From JAJXWB01 sp046349215 (GTDB taxonomy: Bacteria; Pseudomonadota; Alphaproteobacteria; Rhizobiales; Beijerinckiaceae), in assembly GCA_046349215.1 (NCBI GenBank), contig JAXMCV010000002.1:868001-932000 (forward strand): a DNA stretch of 64,000 nt. The letters are read 5' to 3'. Positions 1-9,591 of the stretch are shown in pieces. How positions within the stretch are numbered: the stretch's first letter is position 1; every line of letters starts with the position of its first letter. Under the pieces are notes generated by a model that was not told the DNA's origin, did no database searches, and worked only from the letters and a program-made list of their open reading frames with translations. Position numbers and translations under genes: made by a program.

Positions 1-405
1 GTGGACACGCGCACGGAGGCTGGTACGCGCGCGCTGTTCGGCGGCGAGAATCCGGCTGCCGTGATCTACGCCAAGAAGAGCTTCATCGACGCCCATCCGA
101 ACACCATGCAGGCGGTGGTCAACGCCGAATACAAGGCGCTGCAATGGCTGAAGGCGGCGACGCCGGAGGATATAGCGGCGACCGTGCCGCCGGAATATCT
201 GCTCGGCGACAAGGCGCTGTACATGGCGGCGGCCGGCAATTCCAAGGCCTCCTATTCGCAGACGGGGCTGATCGACATGCCGGCGATGAAGAGCGCCTAC
301 GACATGCTCGTGCGCTTCGATCCGGAACTGAAGGATTCCAAGGTCGACCTGTCGAAAACCTTCGACGACCGCTTTGCGAAGAAGGCGGCGGAGACGGTGA
401 GGTGA
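1..405 (+). CDS. ABC transporter solute-binding protein, NitT/TauT type, C-terminal fragment
   Basis: The reading frame is open from the first base of the window to the stop at 403-405, so this is the C-terminal 134 residues or so of a gene that begins outside. The fragment (AVIYAKKSFIDAHPNTMQAVVNA near residues 20-42) reads like the last third of NMT1/THI5-type periplasmic binding proteins of nitrate/taurine/aliphatic sulfonate ABC importers, where a helical stretch follows the hinge. The substrate cannot be told. The GTG at base 1 is only a codon at the window edge, not a supported start. The partner permease and ATPase genes are not in the window. Confidence 0.7.
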   Translation: MDTRTEAGTRALFGGENPAAVIYAKKSFIDAHPNTMQAVVNAEYKALQWLKAATPEDIAATVPPEYLLGDKALYMAAAGNSKASYSQTGLIDMPAMKSAYDMLVRFDPELKDSKVDLSKTFDDRFAKKAAETVR

Positions 406-413
406 TCGGCATC

Positions 414-561
414 CCCTCTCCCGTGTCGCGGGAGAGGGTGGCCCTTGCGCAGCAAGGGTCGGGTGAGGGAGCATCGACTGACAAGTAAGATTCGAGGTGT
501 TCTGATTCCCCTCATCCGTCGCGCCTTCGCGCGACACCTTCTCCCGCTTCACGGGAGAAGG
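414..561. repeat. Interspersed palindromic element, paired hairpins
   Basis: Two hairpins face each other in the gap before pdxY. The first has perfect 10-base arms CCCTCTCCCG (414-423) and CGGGAGAGGG (429-438). The second has perfect 10-base arms CCTTCTCCCG (537-546) and CGGGAGAAGG (552-561). The sequence between them (gggtgaggg ... cccctcatccg) is also roughly self-complementary, so the element can fold as one long cruciform. This pattern is typical of the small intergenic repeats scattered through Hyphomicrobiales genomes. It may also end transcription of the upstream gene. Confidence 0.7.
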
Positions 562-584
562 AGGCGCCTGCGAGATCCGCGATC

Positions 585-1433
585 GTGAACATCCTCTCCA
601 TCCAGTCGCATGTCGCCTACGGCCATGTCGGAAATTCGGCGGCGGTCTTTCCGCTGCAGCGGCTCGGCCACGAGGTCTGGCCGGTCAACACGGTGCAATT
701 CTCCAATCACACCGGCTATGGCGCGTGGCGCGGCCGGGCGTTCGACGCGGCGCTGATCGACGAATGCGTGCAGGGGATTTCCGAGCGCGGCGTGCTTTGG
801 ACGTGCGATGGCGTGCTGTCCGGCTATGTCGGCGCGCCCGACACCGGCGCGGCCATCCTGCGTGCGGTGAAGAGCGTCAAGGCGGCCAATCCGGCCGCGC
901 TCTATTGCTGCGATCCGGTCATCGGCGACGTCGGCCGCGGCGTCTTCGTGCGGCCGGGCGTGCCGGAATTCTTCGTGCAATCGGCGCTGGCGGCGGCCGA
1001 CATCGCAACGCCCAATCATTTCGAACTGGAATGGCTGACCGGCTCGCCCGTCGTGTCGCTGGCGAGCCTGCGGGGCGCCGTCGAGGCCCTGCATGCGAGG
1101 GGACCGAAGATCGCGCTCGTCACGTCGGCGCAGCTCGCCGACACGCCCTTCGATTGCCTCGACATGTACGTGTCCTCGCCGGACGGCCTGTTCCGCTTGC
1201 GGACGCCGCGCCTCGACATGTCGGTCAACGGCGGCGGCGACGCGATCGCCGCGCTGTTCTTCGCGCATTACCTCGCCACGCGTTCGGCGCGCGAGGCGCT
1301 GGAGAACGCCGGCGCCTCGGTGTTCGGCCTGCTGGCGCGGACGCATGAAGCGGACTCGCGGGAAATCCTGCTGATCGAGGCGCAGGAGGAAATCGTCGCG
1401 CCGAGCCGGTTCTTCGAGGCGGAAAAGGTCTGA
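585..1433 (+). CDS. pdxY: Pyridoxal kinase PdxY
   Basis: This 282-residue protein is a ribokinase-fold vitamin B6 kinase that phosphorylates pyridoxal to pyridoxal 5'-phosphate in the salvage pathway. The N-terminus ILSIQSHVAYGHVGNSAAVFP with VNTVQFSNHTGYG shortly after is the family's substrate-binding region, and CDPVIGD lies mid-protein. The C-terminal phosphate-binding loop reads NGGGDAIAAL, with the catalytic Asp in a GGGD context rather than the usual GTGD. Length matches the family. The start is GTG at 585, as no earlier in-frame start is better; the ribosome binding site is weak. It stands alone between a repeat element and a convergent GST gene. Confidence 0.92.
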   Translation: MNILSIQSHVAYGHVGNSAAVFPLQRLGHEVWPVNTVQFSNHTGYGAWRGRAFDAALIDECVQGISERGVLWTCDGVLSGYVGAPDTGAAILRAVKSVKAANPAALYCCDPVIGDVGRGVFVRPGVPEFFVQSALAAADIATPNHFELEWLTGSPVVSLASLRGAVEALHARGPKIALVTSAQLADTPFDCLDMYVSSPDGLFRLRTPRLDMSVNGGGDAIAALFFAHYLATRSAREALENAGASVFGLLARTHEADSREILLIEAQEEIVAPSRFFEAEKV

Positions 1434-1440
1434 GAAGGAG

Positions 1441-2049
1441 CTAGGCCCGCGCGGTCGGCCGGCTCGTCACCAGATCGTACCAGCGCACGAGCGCGGTCAT
1501 GTCATCCGGGATTTTCGAACCCGTGCCGCGGCCCATGACGAAGGCGCATTGCGCGGTGATGTCGGCGACCGTGTAGGTTTCGCCGGCGACATAGGGGCGC
1601 GTCTCCAGTTCGCGGTTCAGCCAGGCCATGCGCTCCAGCAATTGCGCCTGCCTTACGCGGCCGTATTCCGGCACCTGCGGGCGCCTGCCGGCCCAGAACG
1701 GATTGAGATGCACGAACACGTCCTGGATCGGCAACTGGATTTCGAGTTCCATGCGCCGGTTCCACATCTCGATGCGCGCGCGCTCGAGCGCATTCGTGCC
1801 GAACAGCGGCGGCTCCGGATGCAGTTCCTCGAAATAGCGGCAGATGGCGATCGATTCGGCCAGATGCGAGCCGTCGTCGAATTCCAGCACCGGCATCGTG
1901 CCCATCGGATTCATGGCGAGATATTTTTCGCCCTTGTTCTCGCCCTTGATCATGTCGACGTCCACGGCGGGAATCGAGATGCCTTTTTCGGCGAGGAATA
2001 TCCTGACGCGACGCGGATTGAGGCCGTTCTTGAGGTCGTAGAGCTTCAT
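1441..2049 (-). CDS. Glutathione S-transferase family protein
   Basis: A 202-residue cytosolic GST that would conjugate or reduce substrates with glutathione. The N-terminal thioredoxin-fold domain is residues 1 to about 80, with the cis-proline of TMPVLEF at 53 and the glutathione gamma-glutamyl contact ES at 65-66. The helical C-terminal domain ends with the usual N-capping segment VADITAQCAFVMG. Arg replaces the catalytic Ser/Tyr/Cys region near residues 11-14 (NPRR), so the chemistry is unclear. It converges on pdxY with 7 bases between the stops and is not obviously part of an operon. Confidence 0.85.
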   Translation of the reverse strand: MKLYDLKNGLNPRRVRIFLAEKGISIPAVDVDMIKGENKGEKYLAMNPMGTMPVLEFDDGSHLAESIAICRYFEELHPEPPLFGTNALERARIEMWNRRMELEIQLPIQDVFVHLNPFWAGRRPQVPEYGRVRQAQLLERMAWLNRELETRPYVAGETYTVADITAQCAFVMGRGTGSKIPDDMTALVRWYDLVTSRPTARA

Positions 2050-2107
2050 GCGTTTCCCCTGATTTGAAGGGAGAATGCGTCAGGCGCGCCGGCAAATCCA
2101 GTATGCT

Positions 2108-2578
2108 TCACGGCGCAGCCGGGCGCAGCGGGAGATGGATTTCCGTGACGAGATCGTCCGGCGCCGCGTCCGCCGGCGTGTTCAGATAGATTTCATAGCA
2201 CGGACGGTCGTCGGGCTGGCGGCCGGAGCGCGGCAGCCACTCGCCGAACAGCCATTCATATGCGCCGCCGAGTCCCGCATAGGGACCGGCATGGCGCAAC
2301 ACCGCATATTCGCCGGCCTCGATCAGCGCTTCCTTCAGCGGCGGATCGGCGGCCATCGCGCTGGCCACGCCCGCCAGCGCATGCAGATCGGCCGGCGGCG
2401 TGGCTGCTGCATTGTCCAAATAGACGGCGACGAGTTTCTCGCCCGGTCCGCGCGCTTGCCCGCGCGCCAAATGCGCGTGCAACTCGTCGAAGGCGCGGCC
2501 GATGCGCTCGTAGGGTCCGCGGTGTTCGATCCCGACGACGCGCAGGGCGGGCAGGCGCTTGATCTCGACTTGGGGCAT
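2108..2578 (-). CDS. GyrI-like / AraC effector-binding domain protein
   Basis: A 156-residue protein built from one SOUL/GyrI-like small-molecule binding fold, recognised from the opening VEIKRLPALRVVGIEHRGPY, the central EAGEYAVLRHAGPY and the closing YEIYLNTPADAAPDDLVTEI. Members are stand-alone versions of the ligand domain of AraC/BmrR regulators or inhibitors of gyrase (SbmC). There is no DNA-binding domain here, so it is probably a ligand-binding or modifying protein in the cytoplasm. It is transcribed away from the dehalogenase gene at 2714 across a 135-base gap. Confidence 0.8.
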   Translation of the reverse strand: MPQVEIKRLPALRVVGIEHRGPYERIGRAFDELHAHLARGQARGPGEKLVAVYLDNAAATPPADLHALAGVASAMAADPPLKEALIEAGEYAVLRHAGPYAGLGGAYEWLFGEWLPRSGRQPDDRPCYEIYLNTPADAAPDDLVTEIHLPLRPAAP

Positions 2579-2713
2579 CGCCGGCGGTCGCCTTCTGCTC
2601 GTGTTCCGTCCCCGGCAATATGCTCCGGCAAAGCTCGCGGCGCAAAAGCGGGAAAGATTGACCGCACCGCGTCCGGCCGGCCATCCTGCGCGTCAAAGCA
2701 CGAGGAAACACCG

Positions 2714-3418
2714 ATGGCGGCGCCGAAAGCCTTCTTCTTCGATATTTTCGGAACGATCGTCGACTGGCGCGAGGGCGTCGCGCGCGAGGCGCGGCTGATC
2801 CTGCATCCGCTCGGCCACGACATGGTCTGGACCGCTTTCGCGGATGCCTGGCGCGGCCAGTACCAGGCCGGCATGGAGGAGATACGGTCGGGCCGCGAGA
2901 GCTTCGCGAAACTCGACGTCGTCCATGCCCGCAATCTCGAGCGTATCCTCGGCGACTTCGGCCTTGCGGACATTTCCGACGCGACGAAGCGTCAGCTCGT
3001 GCTGGCCTGGCACAGGCTCGACGCCTGGCCGGACGTGGCGCGCGGCCTCGCGCTGCTGCGCAAGAACGGGCTCGTCGCCCCGGTCTCCAACGGCAATTTC
3101 TCGCTGATGGCGGCGCTGGCGCGGCGCAACAGTTTCCACTGGGACGCCATCCTGGGCGCTGAATATGCGCGCGACTACAAGCCCAAGCCCATTGTCTATC
3201 TCTCGGCCTGCGAAGCCTTCGACCTGAAGCCGGAGGAATGCATGATGGTCGCCGCCCATTCCGACGACCTGAAGGCCGCCGCCGAATGCGGATTGCGGAC
3301 CGGCTTCGTGGCGCGGCCGAACGAGAAGGGGCCGGGCAGGGGCGAGAGCAAGCCGAAATACGAGGTCGAGGCGGCGGGCGACGACCTGCTCGATCTGGCG
3401 CAGAAGATTTTCGGCTGA
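2714..3418 (+). CDS. Haloacid dehalogenase type II, HAD superfamily
   Basis: A 234-residue HAD hydrolase. The nucleophile motif FFFDIFGTIVDW places the catalytic Asp at residue 10; the following PVSNGNF is motif II and the later KPKPIVYL is the motif III lysine region, followed by VAAHSDDLKAA. This arrangement is that of L-2-haloacid dehalogenases (type II), which replace a halogen at C2 with hydroxyl, though many family members have other substrates. ATG 2714 is chosen because AGGAAA lies just upstream and homologous proteins begin at this position; the frame stays open further upstream. It sits 26 bases before the phzF-like gene. Confidence 0.85.
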   Translation: MAAPKAFFFDIFGTIVDWREGVAREARLILHPLGHDMVWTAFADAWRGQYQAGMEEIRSGRESFAKLDVVHARNLERILGDFGLADISDATKRQLVLAWHRLDAWPDVARGLALLRKNGLVAPVSNGNFSLMAALARRNSFHWDAILGAEYARDYKPKPIVYLSACEAFDLKPEECMMVAAHSDDLKAAAECGLRTGFVARPNEKGPGRGESKPKYEVEAAGDDLLDLAQKIFG

Positions 3419-3444
3419 GGACGCGCGCACGTTAGGATGGCGCG

Positions 3445-4347
3445 ATGGCCAGACGATTCTACACCCTCGACGTCTTCGCGAAGGAGCCGCTGTCCGGCAA
3501 TCCGCTGGCGGTCGTCGTCGACGCCGAAGGTCTTGCGCCCGCCGACATGCAGCGCATCGCGCGCGAGTTCAACCTGTCGGAAACGGTGTTCGTGCTGCCG
3601 GCGCGCAATCCCGTCAGCACGGCGCGCATCCGCATCTTCACGCCGGCCGCCGAACTGCCTTTCGCAGGCCATCCGACGGTCGGCTCGGCTGTCCTGCTGG
3701 CCTCGCTGCGCGCGCCGGAACATGCGGGCGGCGCCGATCTCGGCGTCGTGCTCGAGGAGGAAGTCGGCGACGTGCAATGCACGGTGCGCCTTGCGCGCAC
3801 GGGCGCGAGTTACGCCTATTTCGATCTCCCGCGCCTGCCGGAGAAGATCGCCGACGCGGAGGCCGGCGCGCTTGCCGCGGCCCTGTCGCTCGACCCGCAG
3901 GACATCGGCTTCGATCGCCATCAGCCGACGGTCTATTCCGCCGGCACGCCCTTCTGCTTCGTGCCCGTAGCCAGCGCTGCGGCGATCGGGCGCGCAAGAC
4001 CGCGTCCCGACCTGCTCGCGCACGCGGTCTGCGGAGGGCGCGGCGCCTTCCTTTACACGCGCGAGACCAGCGATCCCGATAACGCCGTCCATGCGCGCAT
4101 GTTCGGCGCGGGGGTCGGCATAGCGGAAGATCCCGCGACGGGCGCGGCCTGCGCCGCCTTCGCCGGCGTCGCGATGGAATTCGAACCGGCCGAGAACGGC
4201 CGGCATACGCTGGTGATCGAGCAGGGCTATGAAATGGGCCGGCCCTCGCTCGTCACGCTCGGTCTCGACGTTTCAGGCGGAAAGCTCGTCGCGGCGACCA
4301 TCGGCGGTCATGCCGTGCGCGTCAGCGAAGGGAGCCTGCTGCTTTGA
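3445..4347 (+). CDS. PhzF family isomerase
   Basis: A 300-residue protein of the PhzF / diaminopimelate epimerase-like fold. The family's general acid/base glutamate is at residue 46 in FNLSETVFV, the substrate loop is LPFAGHPTVGSAV, and the C-terminal half carries AEDPATGAACAAFAG. Phenazine PhzF isomerises trans-2,3-dihydro-3-hydroxyanthranilate, but no phenazine genes are present here, so this is one of the many family members of unknown substrate. Its stop overlaps the possible TTG start of the NUDIX gene, which suggests the two are cotranscribed. Confidence 0.88.
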   Translation: MARRFYTLDVFAKEPLSGNPLAVVVDAEGLAPADMQRIAREFNLSETVFVLPARNPVSTARIRIFTPAAELPFAGHPTVGSAVLLASLRAPEHAGGADLGVVLEEEVGDVQCTVRLARTGASYAYFDLPRLPEKIADAEAGALAAALSLDPQDIGFDRHQPTVYSAGTPFCFVPVASAAAIGRARPRPDLLAHAVCGGRGAFLYTRETSDPDNAVHARMFGAGVGIAEDPATGAACAAFAGVAMEFEPAENGRHTLVIEQGYEMGRPSLVTLGLDVSGGKLVAATIGGHAVRVSEGSLLL

Positions 4348-5060
4348 ACGAGGCGCGTATCTCGCGGGTGGCGCGCATGGACAATCGCGTCGCGCCATTC
4401 GACTGGCCTTTCGCCTCGCAACGCGCATCCGACATCGAGGCGCATTGGGCTGTCCTGAAAGCGAACAAGCCGGCGCTGTTCGACGGGCGCGTTTTCATGG
4501 GGCGCGAGACGCGCATCGATCCGGAGCGCGACGGCGCCTTCGTCTCCGCGCATTTCGAGACGGCCTTCTCGGCCTTCCTGTCCTGGCGCGATTTCGGCTT
4601 CCCCGACATGCAAGTGCGCAACGTATTCTCGATGGGCGCGCTACGCTCCGGCGACGGCGCGTTTCTTCTGGGTGAAATGGACGCGCATACGGCCAACGCC
4701 GGCAAATGCTACTTCCCTGCCGGCACGCCCGACCTCGGCGATGTGCGCGACGGCATGATCGATCTCGCCGGCAGCGTGACGCGCGAGTTGATGGAGGAGA
4801 CGGGGCTCGACGCGCGAGATGGCCGGGTCGATCCATTCTGGTCGATTGTCGAACTCGGGCCGCGCATCGCGTGCATGCGGCCGATCCTGTTCGAGGCGTC
4901 GGCGGAAGAAATCATCGCGCGCGTCGCTGACGACATATCGAGGCAGCGCGATCCGGAACTGGCTGGCCTGCGCGCCGTGCGCTCGATGGCCGACCTCGCC
5001 CTGCTCGAGACGCCGGAGTTCATCCAGGCCTATCTCGCGCATGAATTCGCGCGAGGCTGA
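4344..5060 (+). CDS. NUDIX hydrolase
   Basis: The protein has a NUDIX box in the segment around 4730-4810, ending in RELMEETGLDA, which supplies the metal-binding REx2EE core used to cleave nucleoside diphosphate-X compounds. The frame starts at TTG 4344, inside the stop codon of the PhzF gene, giving 238 residues; ATG 4377 (MDNRVAPFDWPF) would give 227 residues and is the safer start by codon type. The N-terminal 90 residues are extended relative to minimal NUDIX proteins, as in alphaproteobacterial members of unknown substrate. It ends 9 bases before a convergent lipoprotein gene. Confidence 0.85.
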   Translation: MNEARISRVARMDNRVAPFDWPFASQRASDIEAHWAVLKANKPALFDGRVFMGRETRIDPERDGAFVSAHFETAFSAFLSWRDFGFPDMQVRNVFSMGALRSGDGAFLLGEMDAHTANAGKCYFPAGTPDLGDVRDGMIDLAGSVTRELMEETGLDARDGRVDPFWSIVELGPRIACMRPILFEASAEEIIARVADDISRQRDPELAGLRAVRSMADLALLETPEFIQAYLAHEFARG

Positions 5061-5069
5061 AGTGCGACT

Positions 5070-5405
5070 TCAGCCGGGATAGCCGTGGCGGCTCTTGCTG
5101 GCGCGCAGGAGGGCCAGCGCCTCGCCGTCCTTGCCGGCGGCGCAGGCGGCGCTGGCGGAAGCAATCTCGCCCTCGATCTGCTTCCACACGTTGTCGCCGA
5201 CATTGCCGGTCGAATGATCGTTGTCGATGACGGCGCGATAACGCGCGATCTCGTTCGTGCAGCCCGCGCCCTGCGGCAACGCCGCCGGCGTCAGGCCTGC
5301 GCGGGCCTGCGGCATGGCCGCCTGTGGCGGCGGCGCGCTGGAATTGCAGCCGGCGAGCGCCAGCGCGCCCGCGCAGGCAAGGATCGGGACAATCAGGGAT
5401 CTCAT
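5070..5405 (-). CDS. Small putative lipoprotein, unknown function
   Basis: A 111-residue protein with a lipoprotein signal: hydrophobic residues 4-16 lead to the lipobox LAGC, with the lipidated cysteine at 20, then a Pro/Ala-rich spacer. The rest (TNEIARYRAVIDNDHSTGNVGDN) is a short helical domain with two further cysteines near residues 48 and 87 that could form a disulfide in the periplasm. ATG 5405 is chosen over the upstream ATGs because the signal peptide then begins correctly. I do not recognise a named family; similar small proteins occur in related bacteria. Confidence 0.65.
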   Translation of the reverse strand: MRSLIVPILACAGALALAGCNSSAPPPQAAMPQARAGLTPAALPQGAGCTNEIARYRAVIDNDHSTGNVGDNVWKQIEGEIASASAACAAGKDGEALALLRASKSRHGYPG

Positions 5406-5458
5406 GAAACGGCCTCGCAAACGCATCGCGGCCAAGGTGGCCGCGCGCGATCAAGCGG

Positions 5459-5938
5459 TCAAGGCGTGGCGCTGTCCGCGTCGCCGACCAGCTTGTCGAT
5501 CGGCACGCCCATCTTGAAGACGCCGTTGACGCGCAGGACAAGCGTGTCGTCGGCGTAGATCAGGCCCTGCGAGAAGACCAGGTTGCGCGTGACGCGCAGC
5601 ACCTGCGTGCGCCCCCAAAGCCAGCAACCGAGCGGCACGGGCGCCAGAAAGTCGGTCGACATGCTCACGGTCGGCAGGAACTGGCGGCCGACCTTGGGAT
5701 GCTTGTGCGACGCCATTGGCAGCATCATGTCGGCGAAGCTCATCAACCATCCGCCATGACCGACGTGGCGCGGGTTGCAATGACGCTCCTCGATCCGCAT
5801 TCCCAAGAGGAGTTCGCCATTCTCGTCGAGGCGATGCCAGAGCGGTCCGTTGTGGTCGATATAGCCGCTGCGGCCTTCGAACATGCTCCAGCCCTCGGGG
5901 GCGGGCGGCGTGCAGGTCGTCTTGCGAAACTCGGTCAT
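5459..5938 (-). CDS. PaaI-like hotdog-fold thioesterase
   Basis: A 159-residue protein of the HotDog thioesterase superfamily. The sequence RHVGHGGWLMSFADMMLP is the N-terminal helix and active-site region of the family, followed by strands containing TVSMSTDFLAP and VLRVTRNLVFSQG. Such enzymes hydrolyse acyl-CoA thioesters, but the substrate here is not evident. ATG 5938 (MTEFRKTT) is preferred to the upstream start at 6001, whose extra 21 residues look untranslated and overlap the groL terminator. It stands alone between the lipoprotein and groL. Confidence 0.8.
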   Translation of the reverse strand: MTEFRKTTCTPPAPEGWSMFEGRSGYIDHNGPLWHRLDENGELLLGMRIEERHCNPRHVGHGGWLMSFADMMLPMASHKHPKVGRQFLPTVSMSTDFLAPVPLGCWLWGRTQVLRVTRNLVFSQGLIYADDTLVLRVNGVFKMGVPIDKLVGDADSATP

Positions 5939-6001
5939 CGTCGGGCTTTCTTGTCGGACATTTTCCCTGTTTTGACCGAGAGGGCCCTCGCGCGCAAGCA
6001 C

Positions 6002-6032
6002 ATAGAAAAGCGCCCGCCGGTTGGCGGGCGCT
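6002..6032 (-). terminator. Rho-independent terminator of groL
   Basis: Perfect 10-base stem AGCGCCCGCC (6009-6018) with GGCGGGCGCT (6023-6032) and a 4-base loop. On the minus strand it is followed by a run of T. It lies directly after the groL stop, as expected for the end of the groESL transcript. Confidence 0.85.
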
Positions 6033-6046
6033 CTCCCTGGTTCTGA

Positions 6047-7672
<1,626 letters not shown>

Positions 7673-7731
7673 TTTTCTCACTCCAGATCAGACATGAGAG
7701 GGGTTGTCGGGATTGGATCGAAGCGGTCCGC

Positions 7732-8046
7732 TCAGGCGGCCTTCTTGTGTGCGACAGGCGCGTCGAGCACGCCCATGATGTCGCTTTCCTTCATGATCAA
7801 CAGTTCGTCGCCGTCGATCTTGACCTCGGTGCCGGACCATTTGCCGAACAGCACGCGGTCTCCGACCTTGACGTCGAGCGGCACGAGCTTGCCGGTTTCG
7901 TCGCGGGCGCCGGGACCGGCGGCGACGATCTCGCCTTCCTGCGGCTTTTCCTTCGCGGTGTCGGGGATGATGATGCCGCCCTTGGTTTTTTCCTCGCTGT
8001 CGATGCGGCGGACAACGACGCGGTCATGCAGGGGACGAAACTTCAT
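7732..8046 (-). CDS. groES: Co-chaperonin GroES (10 kDa)
   Basis: A 104-residue GroES, the heptameric lid of the GroEL chamber. The sequence FRPLHDRVVVRRIDSEEKTK starts the barrel, the mobile loop region GGIIIPDTA contacts GroEL, and the closing LLIMKESDIMGVLD is typical. The C-terminus is extended by about eight residues (APVAHKKAA) compared with common 95-residue forms. It is the first gene of groES-groL. A degenerate CIRCE-like inverted repeat lies about 110 bases upstream. Confidence 0.97.
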   Translation of the reverse strand: MKFRPLHDRVVVRRIDSEEKTKGGIIIPDTAKEKPQEGEIVAAGPGARDETGKLVPLDVKVGDRVLFGKWSGTEVKIDGDELLIMKESDIMGVLDAPVAHKKAA

Positions 8047-8155
8047 GAAGCTCCTCCAGTGCTCGGTTCAACATGTCGAAAGCGAGGCCTTTGCGGCCTC
8101 GGCGAGCGAGGTAGGAAGTACGTTTTTTCCGTTCAAGAGGTCGCGCACAAAAAAA

Positions 8156-8182
8156 TCAGCACTCAGGCAAGGCTGCTGCTAA
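8156..8182. promoter_or_regulatory. Degenerate CIRCE-like inverted repeat upstream of groES
   Basis: Read on the minus strand the site is TTAGCAGCA - 9 bases - GAGTGCTGA, against the HrcA operator consensus TTAGCACTC-N9-GAGTGCTAA. Fourteen of eighteen arm positions match and the 9-base spacer is exact. It lies about 110 bases upstream of groES, inside the gap shared with usg. HrcA control of groESL is established in alphaproteobacteria; whether this weak site is bound is inference. Confidence 0.5.
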
Positions 8183-8272
8183 ATATCTGTAAATGCAGGA
8201 GGTTGTGCTGAATTTGCTTGATCGGACGGTCCGCTTTGGCTCCAATCGGCTCTCCCTGAAAGGAGGCGACCG

Positions 8273-8542
8273 ATGGCATCGATGGACTTCCGGCGTCAGC
8301 TCGAAGGCTATGGCATGACAACAGCAAACATTCTCTACCGACTGCCGGACCATCCGGCGATCATCCAGTCCTATGTCTGGCAGGAATACGATCTTCACCC
8401 GCATTTCCCGGAGTTGAGGAAATTCCTGGATTTCTGGTCCAGCAAGATCGAGGGGGCGTTGCACCAGGTGATCGTGGCGCACGCGCGCCTGATCAAACCT
8501 ACAGAAATCAAGCTCGCCGGGGCGGAGTTCAGGCTCCACTGA
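8273..8542 (+). CDS. usg: Usg-like family protein
   Basis: An 89-residue protein that matches the alphaproteobacterial Usg family almost end to end: DFRRQLEGYGMTTANILYRL, then LPDHPAIIQSYVWQEYDLHP and the closing HARLIKPTEIKLAGAEFRLH. The family is small, cytoplasmic and of unknown biochemical role; it is often linked to asd or to stress genes. ATG 8273 follows AAAGGAGG closely. It is divergent from groES, sharing the gap with the CIRCE-like site. Confidence 0.85.
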   Translation: MASMDFRRQLEGYGMTTANILYRLPDHPAIIQSYVWQEYDLHPHFPELRKFLDFWSSKIEGALHQVIVAHARLIKPTEIKLAGAEFRLH

Positions 8543-8545
8543 AAG

Positions 8546-8571
8546 GAAAGGCCCGGCTGGACGGCCGGGCC
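8546..8571 (-). terminator. Probable terminator between usg and a small unknown gene
   Basis: Stem GGCCCGGC (8550-8557) pairs with GCCGGGCC (8564-8571) around a 6-base loop. On the minus strand the stem is followed by CTTTCCTTTC, so it best serves the minus-strand gene at 8597; it may also slow transcription leaving usg. Confidence 0.65.
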
Positions 8572-8596
8572 AGACGTCAGACGCATGCGGATTGCG

Positions 8597-8893
8597 CTAT
8601 GCGGCGAGATCCCCGGCTGCCTCGCTTGCGGCGAAGACGAGCCGAACCACGCCCTCACGCCCCGAATCCTCGATCGGCACGTGCCAGTAGGAGGTCGCCA
8701 GCGTCCGGTACAGTTCGACAGGCGCATGGACCTCCGCAAGCGGGGCGTTGTGGCGGTTGCCCGCCACGATGGCGCGGTCGAGAAGGCCGAAAAGACTGGT
8801 CTCGTCGGCCGGGAGTTCGGTCAGGGTTATGGCCGTGCGATGCCGGATCGGCATGGCGGCGGCGAGCAGTCCTTCGAATTCGGACAACGACAT
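8597..8893 (-). CDS. Small protein of unknown function
   Basis: A 98-residue soluble protein (MSLSEFEGLLAAAMPIRHRT at the start). I do not recognise a family. It has mixed alpha/beta character, no signal peptide, no membrane segment and no cysteines. It ends 26 bases before a hairpin with a T-rich tail, which supports a genuine transcript. Another small minus-strand gene lies upstream, and the two could form a unit with a 74-base spacer. Codon use is like the neighbours. Confidence 0.6.
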   Translation of the reverse strand: MSLSEFEGLLAAAMPIRHRTAITLTELPADETSLFGLLDRAIVAGNRHNAPLAEVHAPVELYRTLATSYWHVPIEDSGREGVVRLVFAASEAAGDLAA

Positions 8894-8967
8894 GAAATGA
8901 CTCCGGGAAAAGCGCGGCCTCGGGCGTTCCGCTGGCCTTTAACGCGTCGTTAGGGATTTGGTTCTGG

Positions 8968-9273
8968 CTAAGCTTCGCCGGGGCTGGGTCCGACGCCGGC
9001 GTCGAGCAACCGCAAGGCGTCCAGTATGTCGGACAGCGGCACGACGGCGCCCGTCTCGACTTGCCGCAGAAGCGGTTCGCTCTCGACGGCGCGCAGATCG
9101 GACGCCCACGACGCAAGGATCGCCCGCTTTTCCGACGCGCCGAGCGTCTGGTTTTCCAGCAGGTCACGGGGATGGGAAAAGACCCGGCCGGGAGAGATCA
9201 GCCAGTCGAGCGGCAGGGAATTGCTTTCGTCGCCGGGGCCCGGTCGGCGGTTGGAGCCCGGATCAATGCTCAT
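8968..9273 (-). CDS. Conserved hypothetical protein with a helical ASWASD motif
   Basis: A 101-residue protein. The middle, FSHPRDLLENQTLGASEKRA followed by ILASWASDLRAVES, resembles short rhizobial proteins in which a 'SPxDVLxDPxLxxxEKRxILASWASD' helical hairpin recurs; their role is unknown. ATG 9273 is chosen because AAGGAGG lies 8 bases upstream; GTG 9279 sits too close to that site. The N-terminal third is low-complexity. It is transcribed away from leuA. Confidence 0.65.
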   Translation of the reverse strand: MSIDPGSNRRPGPGDESNSLPLDWLISPGRVFSHPRDLLENQTLGASEKRAILASWASDLRAVESEPLLRQVETGAVVPLSDILDALRLLDAGVGPSPGEA

Positions 9274-9534
9274 ATGCACATCCTCCTTCAGAGCAACGTG
9301 GATACGAAGGGCGCGTGATCGGCGCGCCTCAGCCGGAGCCGTTCAGCCTCCGGCGGCGGTCGAGGTGGGAAGGGCTTCGGACGTCGTCAAGGGCCGCAGG
9401 CCCTTGCAGGCAATGCGGTTTGCGGGTATGTAACTGAACAAGCATGCGCCAGACGCATGCGTTGACGCGAGGAAACCTTGGCCGCATTCGCTGCCATCCA
9501 GCCGACCGACGCCCGCGAGCCCTGCGCCCGCGCG

Positions 9535-9591
9535 ATGTCGTTCGCGCGCCTGCGTCCTTCCCTGGGCCTTATTCTTCTTAGCCGCCCCTGA
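9535..9591 (+). CDS. Putative leucine leader peptide of leuA
   Basis: An 18-codon ORF, ATG 9535 to TGA 9589-9591, encoding MSFARLRPSLGLILLSRP. Five of its eighteen residues are leucine and the dense block LGLILL precedes the stop. The stop codon falls inside the left arm of the downstream hairpin. This is the geometry of a leader peptide whose translation reads leucyl-tRNA supply to switch the downstream RNA fold. The ribosome binding site is weak, and comparison with related leuA leaders is needed to be sure. Confidence 0.5.
   Translation: MSFARLRPSLGLILLSRP

Noticed and set aside
3445..4347. Phenazine biosynthesis because of the PhzF-like gene
   Set aside because: No other phz gene is present and most PhzF-family proteins have other roles.
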